Positions 22,802-31,938 of a stretch of DNA of 64,000 nucleotides are shown here, in pieces; positions within the stretch are counted from its first letter, which is position 1; every line of letters starts with the position of its first letter. Both the position numbers and the translations under genes were made by a program. This DNA is from Thermus sp. 2.9 (lineage in GTDB: Bacteria > Deinococcota > Deinococci > Deinococcales > Thermaceae), in NCBI RefSeq assembly GCF_000794385.1, contig NZ_JTJB01000030.1, positions 1-64,000 on the forward strand, in the 5' to 3' direction. Below the pieces are notes generated by a model that saw only the letters and a list, made by a program, of their open reading frames with translations, was not told the origin of the DNA and did no database searches.

Positions 22802-22804
22802 ACT
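22799..22804 (+). promoter_or_regulatory. -10 box TAGACT built on a stop codon
   Basis: TAGACT lies 6 nt before the ATG at 22811; its first three bases are the stop codon of the upstream transporter gene. Confidence 0.5.
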
Positions 22805-22810
22805 CTTGCC

Positions 22811-24562
22811 ATGAAGCGCTTCCAAGCCCTGGCGCTCTTCCTGAGCCTGGCCCTGGCCCAGGCCCACGACCCGCAAGACCCCGCCCAGTTTTCCCGCCTC
22901 CCCGAGGGGTATTCCGTCCGCTTCCAGGCCCCGGCGGAGGAGGTGCGGGAGGCTTGGGTGGTCCAGGGAGGGCGGACCTTTCCCATGGGGCGCCAACTGG
23001 TCTTTGGGGGCCAGGAGGTGTGGCGGGGGCTCATCCCGGAGGCCGCCCCCTATACCTTGCGGGTGCGGGGCAGGGCGGGGGAGAAGGTCCTGGGCCCCTT
23101 CACCCCGCCCAAGGCTCCCTTCGCCGCCTTGGCCTGGGTGGGGCGAAAGGGGGGCTACCAGGTGTTCCCCGACCGCTTCCAAAACGGCGACCCGGGCAAC
23201 GACGCCCTGGCCCTGGAGGACGACGAGTACCGCTACAACCTGCTCTGGCAGAGCCGCGGCGGGCCCTTGCCCCACCTCTCCGCCTGGCGGGACCCGCCCA
23301 GCCCCTTGCACTGCTGCCACCAGTACTACGGGGGCGACCTGAAGGGCCTGTGGGAGCGGCTTCCCCACCTGGCGGAGCTCGGGGTGGGGCTTCTTTACCT
23401 GAACCCCATCTTCCGCTCGGGAAGCGCCCACGGGTACGACACCCACGACTACCTCCAGGTGGCCCCCCGCCTGGGGGACGAGGCCCTGTTGCGCCAGGTT
23501 TTGGACCGGGCCCACGCCTTGGGCATCCGGGTCCTCTTTGACTTCGTGCCCAACCACACGGGCCTGGGCTTTTTCGCCTTTCAGGACGTGGTGAGGCGGG
23601 GCCCCGCTTCGCCGTACTGGAACTGGTACTTCGTGCGCCGCTACCCCTTCACCCCGGGGGACGCCTCCGCCTACGAGGCCTGGTGGGGGGTGGGGAGCCT
23701 GCCCAAGCTGAACACCGGCAACCCCGAGGTGCGGGCCTACCTCCTGGGGGTGGCGGAGCGCTGGGTGCGCTTCGGCTTTGACGGGGTGCGGGTGGACGCG
23801 CCCGAGGACCTCCTCGAGGCCCCAGCCTTCTTCCGCGAGCTCAAGCGCCGCCTGCGGGCCGTGAACCCGGAGGCCTACCTGGTGGGGGAGATCTGGCGCC
23901 GGGCCCCGGGCTGGGTGGGAGACGCCTTTGACAGCCTGATGAACTACGCCATCGGCCGGGACATCGTCCTGCGCTACGCCCAAGGGCTCCACCCCGCCCT
24001 TTTCGGCGGGCCCAGGGCCCTTAGCCTCCTTGCGGAAACCTACGCCCTTTACCCGGAGGCGGCCGCCGCCATGGGCTTTAACCTCATCAGCTCCCACGAC
24101 ACCTCCCGCCTCCTTTCCGACCTGGGGGGAAGCGCCCCGAAGGCCCGCCTCGCCTGGGCTCTCCTCTTCGCCTTGCCCGGGACACCCATGGTGTGGCAGG
24201 GGGAGGAGTGCGGTCTTTTGGGGGAGAAGGAGCCTTTGGACCTCCAGCGCCGCCCCATCCCCTGGGAGGCTTGCAACCAGGATTTTCGCGCCTACCTCCA
24301 AGGGCTTTACCGCCTGAAGGCCCAAGAGCCCGCGCTAAGGGGGAGCTCCTTCGCCACCTATTTGGCGGAGGGGGGCCTCCTTTCCTTCTTCCGGGGGGGA
24401 GGGGAGGAGAGCCTCCTTTTGGCCTTCAACAACCAAAGCGCCCCCGCCACTTTGCCCCTGCCCCAGGGGAGCTGGCGCGACCTCCTCACGGGGGAGGTCT
24501 TCCAGGGGCAGGCGGAGGTGCCGGGGCTTGGAGTCCGCTACTTCAAGAGGGCTTCCAGGTAA
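22811..24562 (+). CDS. Secreted GH13 glycosidase (amylopullulanase/neopullulanase type)
   Basis: A 583-aa alpha-amylase-superfamily enzyme. A signal peptide (MKRFQALALFLSLALAQA) is followed by an N-terminal beta domain (to about 105), the catalytic barrel and a C-terminal beta domain. Catalytic residues are visible: the nucleophile Asp in GVRVDAPED, the acid/base Glu in VGEIW and the transition-state Asp in SSHDTSR. The HCCHQYYGGDLKGL stretch before the barrel resembles cyclomaltodextrinases and neopullulanases. It should hydrolyse alpha-glucans outside the membrane. The exact specificity cannot be read. It overlaps the convergent HNH gene by 25 nt. Confidence 0.85.
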   Translation: MKRFQALALFLSLALAQAHDPQDPAQFSRLPEGYSVRFQAPAEEVREAWVVQGGRTFPMGRQLVFGGQEVWRGLIPEAAPYTLRVRGRAGEKVLGPFTPPKAPFAALAWVGRKGGYQVFPDRFQNGDPGNDALALEDDEYRYNLLWQSRGGPLPHLSAWRDPPSPLHCCHQYYGGDLKGLWERLPHLAELGVGLLYLNPIFRSGSAHGYDTHDYLQVAPRLGDEALLRQVLDRAHALGIRVLFDFVPNHTGLGFFAFQDVVRRGPASPYWNWYFVRRYPFTPGDASAYEAWWGVGSLPKLNTGNPEVRAYLLGVAERWVRFGFDGVRVDAPEDLLEAPAFFRELKRRLRAVNPEAYLVGEIWRRAPGWVGDAFDSLMNYAIGRDIVLRYAQGLHPALFGGPRALSLLAETYALYPEAAAAMGFNLISSHDTSRLLSDLGGSAPKARLAWALLFALPGTPMVWQGEECGLLGEKEPLDLQRRPIPWEACNQDFRAYLQGLYRLKAQEPALRGSSFATYLAEGGLLSFFRGGGEESLLLAFNNQSAPATLPLPQGSWRDLLTGEVFQGQAEVPGLGVRYFKRASR

Positions 24563-25074
24563 GGCCGCCAGTCCTCGGGGATCTCCCGCATCTCCGCCAA
24601 AAAAAGGGGCGCCTTGGGCGCCCGGGGGGGCTTCAAGAGGCGCATGCCCGCTTCCTCCGGGGTGCGGTCCCCCTTCTTGAGGTTGCAGCTGCGGCAAGCG
24701 GCCACCAGGTTTTCCCAGGTGCGCTGGCCCCCGCGGCTTTTGGGCACCACGTGGTCCACGGTGAGGTCGCTCCCCTGGCGGCCGCAGTACTGGCAGGTGT
24801 ACCGGTCCCGCCGGAGGACGTTGCGGCGGTTTAGGGGGACGCGGCTTACGCCCCGGCGCACCATGCGCTTCAGGCGGATGACGCTGGGCACGGGGATGCG
24901 GGTGGAGGGGGTGTGGAGGTGGCGCCCGCTTTCGGAAACCATCTCCGCCCCCCCGGAAAGCACCAGGAGGACGCTCCGCTTGATGCTGGCTAGGCCCAAG
25001 ACCTCGTAGGCGGCGTTGAGGACCAAGACCTTGGGGGCGTCCAGGTCCAAGGGCCTCGAGGGGGGTGCCTCCAC
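24538..25074 (-). CDS. HNH endonuclease
   Basis: A 178-aa protein. The GTG at 25074 is chosen because TATCCT lies 7 nt upstream and because the family begins with VLVLNAAYEVLG shortly after; a longer frame from 25266 would overlap the divergent promoter. The HNH domain has CQYCG, LTVDHVVPKSRGG, WENLVAACRSCNLKKG, which give the His-Asn-His nuclease site and a four-cysteine zinc site. Such stand-alone HNH proteins are widespread in Deinococcus-Thermus; repair, restriction or mobile-element roles are possible. No restriction methylase is nearby. Confidence 0.85.
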   Translation of the reverse strand: MEAPPSRPLDLDAPKVLVLNAAYEVLGLASIKRSVLLVLSGGAEMVSESGRHLHTPSTRIPVPSVIRLKRMVRRGVSRVPLNRRNVLRRDRYTCQYCGRQGSDLTVDHVVPKSRGGQRTWENLVAACRSCNLKKGDRTPEEAGMRLLKPPRAPKAPLFLAEMREIPEDWRPYLEALLK

Positions 25075-25081
25075 GTCTTCT

Positions 25082-25087
25082 AGGATA
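25082..25087 (-). promoter_or_regulatory. -10 box TATCCT of the HNH gene
   Basis: On the minus strand TATCCT ends 7 nt before the GTG at 25074. The spacing fits a leaderless mRNA. Confidence 0.55.
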
Positions 25088-25116
25088 GCAAAGCGGGTTT
25101 GCTTTCCTTGGGCGTG

Positions 25117-25125
25117 TGCTATGCT
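25117..25125 (+). promoter_or_regulatory. Extended -10 promoter of the TPR gene
   Basis: TGCTATGCT forms an extended -10 element. Transcription should start near 25132, giving a short leader with GGAGG at 25144-25148 before the ATG at 25154. It is divergent from the HNH promoter. Confidence 0.6.
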
Positions 25126-25153
25126 TAGGGCAAAGACGGGTTTGGAGGCCCTT

Positions 25154-26503
25154 ATGATGAGACGCGTTCCCAAAGCCCTGCCGCTCCTGCTGGGGTTGGG
25201 CCTGGCCCTGGCCCAGCCTTCCTTGGAGGAGGCCGAGGCCCTTTTGCGCGCTGGAGAGTACGGCAAAGCCGCGCTGGCCTACGAGGAGATCCTGGCCCAG
25301 GACTATGGCCGCCTCGAGGCCCACCTGGGCCTGGGGGTGGCCCTGGCCAAGTCGGGCCGCTTGGAGGAGGCCCGCTTCGCCTTCTTGCAGATGACCCAGG
25401 TCTTCCCCGACCGCTACGAGGGGTACTACAACCTGGGCCAGGTCTACCTGCGCCTGGCCAAGCCCAAGGAGGCGGCGGAGGCTTTTTCCAAGGCAGTGGA
25501 GCTAAACCCCACGGAGGAGGCCTACCTGGGCCTCGCCAGTGCTTTGAGCCAAGCCGGCCAAGCCCAGGAAGCGGCGCAGGCCCTCAAGCGGGGCCTCACC
25601 CCCGAGCGCACCCCCGCCTACCGCCTGGCCTTGGCCCAGGCCCTCTACGCCGCTCAGGCCTGGGTGGAGGCCGTGCCCGTGCTCTATGGCCTTGTGAACC
25701 GGGAGCCCGGCCTGGCGGAGGCCTGGGACCTTTTGGCCCGCATCCTGGCGGAGGAGGGGCTAAAGGAAAGGGCCTTGCGGGAGCTGGACCGGGGGCTAAA
25801 GGCGGTGGAGGGTAAGGAGCGGGCCAAGCTCCTCCTGCGCAAGGCCCTCCTTTCCCCCACCCCGGAGCCCCTCTTGCGCGAGGCCTACGCCCTGGACCCC
25901 AGCCTTTGGCAGGCGGCTTACCTCCTTGGGCAAAGGCGCTTGGAGGCGGGCGACGCCCGGGGAGCTTTGGGCTTCCTCCAGGCGGCGTACCGGGTGAGCC
26001 CCGAGCCCGAGGTGGCCCTGGCCTTGGCCGCGGCCTATTTGCGCCTGGGGGACGCCCAGAACGCTTACCGCTACGCCGAGGAGGCGGGGCCCCCGGGGAC
26101 CTTCCTCAAGGCCCAGGCGGCGGTGGCCTTGGGGCGAAAGGCGGAGGCTTTGCGCCTTTTGGAGGGGTTATCCGCGCCCGAGGCCCAGGCCCTGAGGGGG
26201 GCGTTGCTCTTGGAGGCGGGCCGGGCCGAGGAGGCGGTGGCCCTCCTCCGGCCCCTTTACGAGGCGGGCCGCAACCCCGAGGTGGGGGTGAACCTGGCGG
26301 CGGGGCTTTTGGCCCTGGGGCGGTTGGGGGAGGCGGAGCTGGTCCTTCGGGAGGTGCTGGAGCGGGCGCCTCGGCAGGCCGCCGCCTGGTATAACCTGGG
26401 CCTCGCCCTCCGGGGCCTTGGCCGGCAGCAGGAGGCGGAAAGGGCCCTGCGGCAGGCGGCGAGCCTTGGTTCCAAGGAGGCCCAGGCCCTCTTGCGGAGG
26501 TAG
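25154..26503 (+). CDS. Exported tetratricopeptide-repeat protein
   Basis: A 449-aa protein. MMRRVPKALPLLLGLGLALAQ is a signal peptide behind a GGAGG site; a second ATG 3 nt later is equally usable. The rest is built almost entirely of TPR units of about 34 residues (for example AYEEILAQDYGRLEAHLGLGVALAKSGR), about ten or more in number, with no catalytic domain. It is therefore a scaffold facing the periplasm. The next gene, 1 nt away, encodes a membrane-anchored SPOR protein, so both may serve peptidoglycan or septum assembly; this link rests on gene order only. Confidence 0.8.
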   Translation: MMRRVPKALPLLLGLGLALAQPSLEEAEALLRAGEYGKAALAYEEILAQDYGRLEAHLGLGVALAKSGRLEEARFAFLQMTQVFPDRYEGYYNLGQVYLRLAKPKEAAEAFSKAVELNPTEEAYLGLASALSQAGQAQEAAQALKRGLTPERTPAYRLALAQALYAAQAWVEAVPVLYGLVNREPGLAEAWDLLARILAEEGLKERALRELDRGLKAVEGKERAKLLLRKALLSPTPEPLLREAYALDPSLWQAAYLLGQRRLEAGDARGALGFLQAAYRVSPEPEVALALAAAYLRLGDAQNAYRYAEEAGPPGTFLKAQAAVALGRKAEALRLLEGLSAPEAQALRGALLLEAGRAEEAVALLRPLYEAGRNPEVGVNLAAGLLALGRLGEAELVLREVLERAPRQAAAWYNLGLALRGLGRQQEAERALRQAASLGSKEAQALLRR

Positions 26504-26504
26504 G

Positions 26505-27278
26505 ATGCGCTGGCTTAAGGAGAACTGGCTGGACCTTTTCATCTTCCTCCTCATCGCCTTGGTGGCGGCGGGAATCGTCTTATACCTCACGGGCATCAAC
26601 CCCTTTTCCCGTCCCGCCTCCCAGGCGGTGGCCCCGTCCCCCGCGCCAAGCCCCTCCGCGGCCCCCACCCCGCCTCCTTCCCCAACGCCTCCCTCCACCC
26701 CCGCTGAGCCCGTGGTCACCGTGATCCCCCTGCCCAAGGCCCCCGAGGCCCCGGCCGCACCCCAGGCCACACCGAAGGCCACCCGGGGCCGGGAGGAAGG
26801 GGCCAAGCCTGCTCCTTCCCCGGCGCCCACCCCCACCGCAAGCGGAGCCTACCGGGTGGTGGTGGGGGCTTTCGCCAACCCGGAAAACGCCCTTAGGTTA
26901 GAACGGGAGCTGAAGGCCAAAGGATACCTGGCCCGCCTCGAGGCCGCGGGCAACCTCACCCGGGTGGTGGTGGGCCCCTACGCCACGGAGGGGGAGGCGG
27001 CCCGGGTAGCCCGGGCCCTGGCCTCCTACGGGGCCCAGGTTTACCGGGGCCAGGGGGCGGCGCCTCCCGAGGGCCAGGTGTATTTGCAGGTGGGGGCGTT
27101 TCAAAAGGAGGAAAACGCCTTGGCCTTGGCGGGGAAGCTCAAGGAGGTGGGCTTGCCGGTGGTCTTGGTCAAAAACGGCGTGTACCGGGTGCGGGTAGGC
27201 CCGGTGGCGGAAGGGGAGAAAGAGGCGGTGAAGGCCAAGGTGGAGGCCCTGGGCCTTACGGCGTTGGAGGTGCAATGA
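26505..27278 (+). CDS. Membrane-anchored SPOR-domain protein
   Basis: A 257-aa protein with one N-terminal membrane helix (WLDLFIFLLIALVAAGIVLYL), a proline/alanine/serine-rich linker (about 35-130) and two SPOR repeats (about 134-185 and 194-255), each with the sequence YRVVVGAFANPENALRL or VYLQVGAFQKEENALAL. SPOR domains bind septal peptidoglycan stripped of stem peptides, so a role in division is likely. It follows the TPR gene by 1 nt and overlaps rex (ATGA), so the three are probably co-transcribed. Confidence 0.85.
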   Translation: MRWLKENWLDLFIFLLIALVAAGIVLYLTGINPFSRPASQAVAPSPAPSPSAAPTPPPSPTPPSTPAEPVVTVIPLPKAPEAPAAPQATPKATRGREEGAKPAPSPAPTPTASGAYRVVVGAFANPENALRLERELKAKGYLARLEAAGNLTRVVVGPYATEGEAARVARALASYGAQVYRGQGAAPPEGQVYLQVGAFQKEENALALAGKLKEVGLPVVLVKNGVYRVRVGPVAEGEKEAVKAKVEALGLTALEVQ

Positions 27279-27910
27279 AGGTTCCGAGCGCCGCCATCAT
27301 CCGCCTGGTCACCTATTTGCGCATCCTGGAGGAGCTGGAGGCCAAGGGGGTGCACCGCACGAGCTCGGAGCAACTGGCCGAACTGGCCCAGGTTACCGCC
27401 TTCCAGGTGCGCAAGGACCTTTCCTACTTCGGCTCCTACGGCACCCGGGGCGTGGGGTACACGGTGCCCGTCTTAAAGCGGGGGCTCCGGCACATCCTGG
27501 GCCTGAACCGCCGCTGGGGGCTTTGCATCGTGGGTATGGGCCGTTTGGGCAGCGCCTTGGCCGACTACCCGGGCTTTGGGGAAAGCTTTGAGCTCCGGGG
27601 TTTCTTTGACGTGGATCCGGAGAAGGTGGGCCGCCCCGTGGGCAAAGGGGTGGTGGAACACATTGACCGCCTTCCCGAGAGGGTGCCGGGGCGCATAGAG
27701 ATCGCCCTCCTCACCGTGCCCCGGGAGGCCGCCCAGGAGGCGGCGGACCGCCTGGTGGCGGCCGGGATCAAGGGCATCCTCAATTTTGCTCCCGCCGTCC
27801 TCGAGGTGCCCAAGGAGGTGGCGGTGGAGAACGTGGATTTTCTCGCTGGCCTTTCGCGGCTGACCTTCTCTATACTGAACCCTAAGTGGAGAGAGGAGAT
27901 GATGGGATGA
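27275..27910 (+). CDS. rex: Redox-sensing repressor Rex
   Basis: A 211-aa dimeric regulator that binds DNA when NADH is low. The N-terminal winged helix (SSEQLAELAQVTAFQVRKDLSYFGSYGTRGVGY) and the Rossmann NAD(H) domain (IVGMGRLGSAL) are complete; the C-terminal helix FSILNPKW swaps between subunits. Family targets are respiratory and fermentative genes. It overlaps the SPOR gene before it and the lipoprotein gene after it, which is an unusual setting for Rex. Confidence 0.97.
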   Translation: MKVPSAAIIRLVTYLRILEELEAKGVHRTSSEQLAELAQVTAFQVRKDLSYFGSYGTRGVGYTVPVLKRGLRHILGLNRRWGLCIVGMGRLGSALADYPGFGESFELRGFFDVDPEKVGRPVGKGVVEHIDRLPERVPGRIEIALLTVPREAAQEAADRLVAAGIKGILNFAPAVLEVPKEVAVENVDFLAGLSRLTFSILNPKWREEMMG

Positions 27911-28353
27911 AGGGGAAGTGGTTGTTGGTTGGGTTATCGGGTGTGTTGGCTTTGCTCGTCTCGGGTTGTAGCAACTTTTTTGCAGGAGGGGTCATCTTTG
28001 GCGGTCCCACGGTCTTGGTGTCGCGGGAAAACTTCTCCTTCTCCACGGAAACGGACCAGAACGACAACACCACCTACACATATCGCTACGATATCGTTCT
28101 TTACGCTTTGCCCGGCTCTGGGGCGGGAAGCGTGGTTCTCCTGGACGCCCAGGACAATCCCTTGGACGCTCCCTTCCTGATCCCCCAGGCTTGCCCGCCT
28201 TCCAGTGCGGACCCTTGTGGCCCCTACACCCGCACTTACGAGAAAAAAGCTGCTACCCCCCTTTCGCCGGTGCAGGCGGTGAAGTACCGCACCACCTCCG
28301 CCAACGGCCAGTCCAAGGTGGTGCCCCTGCCCGCACCCATAGCGCTCTACTAG
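27907..28353 (+). CDS. Unrecognised lipoprotein
   Basis: A 148-aa protein starting inside the rex stop (ATGA) behind GGAGAGGAG. The N-terminus has a membrane stretch ending in the lipobox VSGC, so it should be lipid-anchored. The mature part is beta-rich (TYTYRYDIVLYALPGSG) and has two further cysteines in a QACPPSSADPCGP loop that could pair. Codons are more A/T-rich than in the neighbours. No family is recognised. Coupling to rex suggests shared expression, not shared function. Confidence 0.65.
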   Translation: MKGKWLLVGLSGVLALLVSGCSNFFAGGVIFGGPTVLVSRENFSFSTETDQNDNTTYTYRYDIVLYALPGSGAGSVVLLDAQDNPLDAPFLIPQACPPSSADPCGPYTRTYEKKAATPLSPVQAVKYRTTSANGQSKVVPLPAPIALY

Positions 28354-28356
28354 CCC

Positions 28357-28362
28357 TATACT
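28357..28362 (+). promoter_or_regulatory. -10 box TATACT of the prenyl synthase gene
   Basis: TATACT lies 7 nt before the GTG at 28370 and no Shine-Dalgarno sequence is present between them. Confidence 0.55.
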
Positions 28363-28369
28363 GGGGGGC

Positions 28370-29317
28370 GTGACGGTCCACGAGGCCCTCGAGGCCCCCC
28401 TCCTTCGCTTTGAGGAAGCCCTTTCCGAGCTGGTGCAGTCCGAGGTCCTCTTCATCCGCCTCATCCACCAGGACCTGGTGACCGCCGGGGGCAAGCGGAT
28501 CCGCCCCCGGCTCGTCTTTTTGGCCTCCAGGGCCTTGGGCGGGGCGCCCTTTGAGCTGGAGCTGGCCTTGGCCGTGGAGCTCCTCCACTCCGCCACCCTT
28601 CTCCACGACGACCTCATTGACGATGCCCAAATGCGCCGGGGCAAGGAGGCGGCCTTCCGCCGCTACGGAAACGCCGTTTCCGTGCTCTCCGGGGACTTTC
28701 TCCTGTCCCGGCTCCTCTACGTCATCGCCCAAACGGGGCGCATGGAGCTGGTGGAGCGCTTCGCCGAGGTGGCCAAAACCCTTTCCGAGGGAGAGGTTTT
28801 GCAGTTCCAGGTGGCGGCCTTGGAGGACTATTCCCTGGAAAACTACGAGCGCATTATCACCGCCAAGACCGCCGCCCTCATGGCCCTCTGCACCGAGGGA
28901 CCCGCCCTTTTGCGGGGGGAAGGGGAGGAGGTGCGGGAGGCTTTGCGCCGCTTCGGCCTCCTCTACGGCCAGGCCTTCCAGATGCGGGACGACTACCTGG
29001 ACCTCATGGGGACGCCCGAGGCCTTAGGCAAGCCCGTGGGCGGTGACGTGCGGGAGGGGAAGGCCACCCTCATCACCCTCCTCCTTATGGAGCGCTTTCC
29101 CGAGGCGCGGGAAATCCTGAAGCGCAAGGGGCGGGAAGAGGGGGACCTGGAGCGCCTTCGGGCCTGGGCCTGGGAAAGCGGGGTGGCGGCGGAGGTGGAA
29201 GGCCAAATCCGCGCCCGGGCGGAGGAGGCGGCGAGGGCCCTTACGCCCCTGCCGGATAGCCCCTACAAGGAGGCCCTGAAGGCGCTTGCCCTCAAGGAGG
29301 CAAAGCGGCTTTCCTAG
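28370..29317 (+). CDS. Long-chain polyprenyl diphosphate synthase
   Basis: A 315-aa trans-prenyltransferase that condenses isopentenyl diphosphate units. The first aspartate-rich motif DDLID is at 80-84 and the second is DDYLD near 205; GGKRIRPRLV binds diphosphate. The fifth residue before the first motif is a small alanine (A75), which in this family permits long products. Thermus makes menaquinone-8, so an octaprenyl product is likely; this is inference. The GTG start is set by the -10 box. It shares the menaquinone theme with mqnD further on. Confidence 0.88.
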   Translation: MTVHEALEAPLLRFEEALSELVQSEVLFIRLIHQDLVTAGGKRIRPRLVFLASRALGGAPFELELALAVELLHSATLLHDDLIDDAQMRRGKEAAFRRYGNAVSVLSGDFLLSRLLYVIAQTGRMELVERFAEVAKTLSEGEVLQFQVAALEDYSLENYERIITAKTAALMALCTEGPALLRGEGEEVREALRRFGLLYGQAFQMRDDYLDLMGTPEALGKPVGGDVREGKATLITLLLMERFPEAREILKRKGREEGDLERLRAWAWESGVAAEVEGQIRARAEEAARALTPLPDSPYKEALKALALKEAKRLS

Positions 29318-29344
29318 CGGGCGGTTTGCCCCCAAGGGGCGGGG

Positions 29345-29350
29345 TATAAT
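29345..29350 (+). promoter_or_regulatory. Consensus -10 box TATAAT of gdhA-gdhB
   Basis: A perfect TATAAT. Transcription would start near 29357, leaving about 10 nt with AGGTGA before the ATG at 29367. Confidence 0.65.
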
Positions 29351-29366
29351 CCCCCCAGGTGATGCT

Positions 29367-30626
29367 ATGAGCCTGCCCGCCTACCGTCCTCCCGAGGACC
29401 CTGGCCTTTGGGAGGCCTTCCTAGAGCGGCTAGAAAAGACCCTGAAGGTGGCCGCCGTTCACCCCACCACCTTGGAGTACCTGGCCCACCCCAAGCGCCT
29501 GGTCACGGTCTCCTTGCCCGTGGTGATGGACGACGGCAAGGTGCGGGTCTTCCAGGGCTACCGGGTGGTGCACGACATTGCCCGGGGGCCCGCCAAGGGT
29601 GGGGTGCGCCTCCACCCCAAGGTGAGCCTGGGCCAGACCGCGGGCCTTGCCGCCTGGATGACCCTGAAGGCGGCGGTGTATGATCTTCCCTTCGGTGGGG
29701 CGGCGGGCGGGGTGGCGGTGGACCCCAAGCTCCTTTCCCGGAGGGAGTTGGAACGTTTGGTGCGCCGGTATACCGCCGAGCTGGTCACCCTCATCGGCCC
29801 GGACATGGACATCCTGGGCCCCGACGTGGGGACGGACCAACAGGTGATGGCCTGGATCATGGACACCTACTCCATGACCGTGGGCTCCACCGTGCCCGGG
29901 GTGGTGACGGGAAAGCCCCACGCCCTTGGGGGCACCGAAGGGAGGGACGACGCCGCCGGGCTGGGCGTGGCCCTGGTCCTGGCGGAGCTGGCCAAAAGGC
30001 GGGGCCTGCCCCTAAAGGGGGCGAAGGTGGCGGTCCAGGGCTTCGGCCAGGTGGGGGGGAGCTTCGCTCTCCACGCCGAGCGCTTGGGCCTGAAGGTGGT
30101 GGCGGTTTCCACGAGCCGGGGGGCGCTTTACCGGGAAGAGGGGCTTGCGGTGGCTGAGCTTTTGGCCCACCACGAGGCCACGGGGGAGCTTCCCGCGTAC
30201 AACCTGGCCCCGGAGGAACTCTTTGGCCTTCCCGTGGACTACCTGGTCCTGGCTGCTCTGGAAGGGGCCTTGGATGGGGAGGGGGCTAAGGGGGTAAAGG
30301 CCCCGGTGGTGTTGGAGGCGGCCAACTTCGGCCTCACCGCCGAGGCCGAGGCCTACCTCCTGGGCAAGGGGGTCTTGGTGGTGCCCGACCTCCTCACCGG
30401 GGGTGGGGGGCTTCTGGCGAGCTACCTGGAGTGGGTGCAGGACCTCAACATGTTCTTCTGGAGCGCGGAGGAAGTGCAGGCGAGCTTCGCCAAGAGCGTG
30501 GCCAGGGCGGTGGCGGAGGTGTGCGCCAAGGCTGAGGGGCTTTCCCTGGACCTCCGCACCGGGGCCTTGGTCTTGGCGTTGGAGCGGTTGAACGAGGCCA
30601 CACGGCTTCGCGGCGTGTACCCCTAA
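29367..30626 (+). CDS. gdhA: Glutamate dehydrogenase regulatory subunit GdhA
   Basis: A 419-aa member of the Glu/Leu/Phe/Val dehydrogenase family. The glutamate-binding and Rossmann domains are complete ([11 protein letters not shown]), but the catalytic motif PYGGGKGG of active enzymes reads PFGGAAGG here (108-115): the catalytic lysine is Ala113. In T. thermophilus the homologous GdhA is a regulatory subunit that forms a hetero-oligomer with active GdhB and confers leucine activation. The adjacent gdhB keeps the lysine, so the same division of labour is expected. The ATG at 29367 follows AGGTGA. Confidence 0.93.
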   Translation: MSLPAYRPPEDPGLWEAFLERLEKTLKVAAVHPTTLEYLAHPKRLVTVSLPVVMDDGKVRVFQGYRVVHDIARGPAKGGVRLHPKVSLGQTAGLAAWMTLKAAVYDLPFGGAAGGVAVDPKLLSRRELERLVRRYTAELVTLIGPDMDILGPDVGTDQQVMAWIMDTYSMTVGSTVPGVVTGKPHALGGTEGRDDAAGLGVALVLAELAKRRGLPLKGAKVAVQGFGQVGGSFALHAERLGLKVVAVSTSRGALYREEGLAVAELLAHHEATGELPAYNLAPEELFGLPVDYLVLAALEGALDGEGAKGVKAPVVLEAANFGLTAEAEAYLLGKGVLVVPDLLTGGGGLLASYLEWVQDLNMFFWSAEEVQASFAKSVARAVAEVCAKAEGLSLDLRTGALVLALERLNEATRLRGVYP

Positions 30627-30639
30627 AGAAGAGGCGGCT

Positions 30640-31914
30640 ATGAAGAGCGAACCCCTTTCCTACCTGGGCAAAGACGGCGGCCCTTGGGAGATTTTTACCG
30701 AGCAGGTGGACCGGGTGGTCCCCTACCTGGGGCGCTACGCCCCCCTGGCGGAGAGCCTAAAGCGGCCCAAGCGGGTCTTGATCGTGGACGTGCCCATCCA
30801 CTTGGACGACGGCACCGTGGCCCACTTTGAGGGCTACCGCGTCCACCACAACACCGCCCGGGGGCCGGCCAAGGGCGGGGTGCGTTACCACCCCGAGGTC
30901 ACCCTCTCCGAGGTCATGGCCCTGGCGGCCTGGATGACCATCAAGAACGCCGCCGTGGGCCTGCCCTACGGCGGGGGCAAGGGGGGGATCCGGGTGGACC
31001 CCAAGAGGCTTTCCTCCCACGAGCTGGAGCGCTTAACCCGCCGCTACACCTCGGAAATCGGCATCCTCCTGGGGCCTGACCGGGATATCCCGGCCCCCGA
31101 CGTGAACACCGGGGAGCGGGAGATGGCCTGGATGATGGACACCTTCTCCATGAACGTGGGCCGCACCGCACCCGGGGTGGTGACGGGGAAGCCCATCGCC
31201 CTGGGGGGCTCCCTGGGGCGGCGGGACGCCACGGGCCGGGGGGTCTTCGTCACCGCGGCGGCGGCGGCGGAGAAGATCGGGCTTCCCATTGAGGGAAGCC
31301 GGGTCACCTTGCAGGGCTTTGGCAACGTGGGGAACGCCGCCGCCCGCATCTTCCACGACCACGGGGCCCGGATCATCGCCGTGCAGGACCACACGGGCAC
31401 CATCTACAACGAGGCGGGGATTGACCCCTACGACCTCCTCCGCCACGTGGGGGAGTACGGGGGGGTGCGGGGCTACCCCAAGGCGGAGCCTTTGCCCAAC
31501 CCCGAGTTTTGGGCGGTGCCCACGGACTTCCTCATCCCCGCCGCCTTGGAGAAGCAGATCACGGAGCAGAACGCTTGGCGCATCCAGGCCAAGATCATCG
31601 CCGAGGGGGCCAACGGCCCCACCACCCCGGCCGCGGACGACATCCTGCAGGAGAAGGGGGTGCTGGTGGTGCCGGACGTGATCGCCAACGCCGGCGGGGT
31701 CACGGTGAGCTACTTTGAGTGGGTGCAGGACTTCAACTCCTACTTCTGGACGGAGGAGGAGATCAACCATAGGCTGGAGCGGGTCTTGAGGAACGCCTTT
31801 GAGGCGGTGTGGCAGGTGAGCCAGGAGAAGAAGATCCCCCTGCGCACCGCCGCTTACGTGGTGGCCGCCACCCGGGTCCTCGAGGCCCGCGCCCTAAGGG
31901 GGCTTTACCCCTAG
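30640..31914 (+). CDS. gdhB: Glutamate dehydrogenase catalytic subunit GdhB
   Basis: A 424-aa enzyme that reversibly deaminates glutamate to 2-oxoglutarate and ammonia with NAD(P)H. The catalytic lysine is K114 in PYGGGKGG, the substrate region is [13 protein letters not shown] and the dinucleotide fold is [11 protein letters not shown]. It follows gdhA by 13 nt with GAGGCGG as binding site, so the two subunits are co-expressed. They form the ammonia/glutamate junction of the cell. Confidence 0.95.
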   Translation: MKSEPLSYLGKDGGPWEIFTEQVDRVVPYLGRYAPLAESLKRPKRVLIVDVPIHLDDGTVAHFEGYRVHHNTARGPAKGGVRYHPEVTLSEVMALAAWMTIKNAAVGLPYGGGKGGIRVDPKRLSSHELERLTRRYTSEIGILLGPDRDIPAPDVNTGEREMAWMMDTFSMNVGRTAPGVVTGKPIALGGSLGRRDATGRGVFVTAAAAAEKIGLPIEGSRVTLQGFGNVGNAAARIFHDHGARIIAVQDHTGTIYNEAGIDPYDLLRHVGEYGGVRGYPKAEPLPNPEFWAVPTDFLIPAALEKQITEQNAWRIQAKIIAEGANGPTTPAADDILQEKGVLVVPDVIANAGGVTVSYFEWVQDFNSYFWTEEEINHRLERVLRNAFEAVWQVSQEKKIPLRTAAYVVAATRVLEARALRGLYP

Positions 31915-31925
31915 GGGTCTTGCGC

Positions 31926-31931
31926 TAGGCT
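31926..31931 (+). promoter_or_regulatory. -10 box TAGGCT of the GNAT gene
   Basis: TAGGCT lies 7 nt before the GTG at 31939, without a Shine-Dalgarno sequence. Confidence 0.5.
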
Positions 31932-31938
31932 ATCCCTT

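Noticed and set aside
22559-24325. Open frame of 588 codons on the minus strand
   Set aside because: Antisense to the transporter and the secreted glycosidase, low-complexity composition, no start signals.
25074-25266. Longer N-terminus for the HNH protein starting at 25266
   Set aside because: The extension lacks HNH-family similarity, would cover the divergent promoters and overlap the TPR gene; the GTG at 25074 has a matching -10 box.
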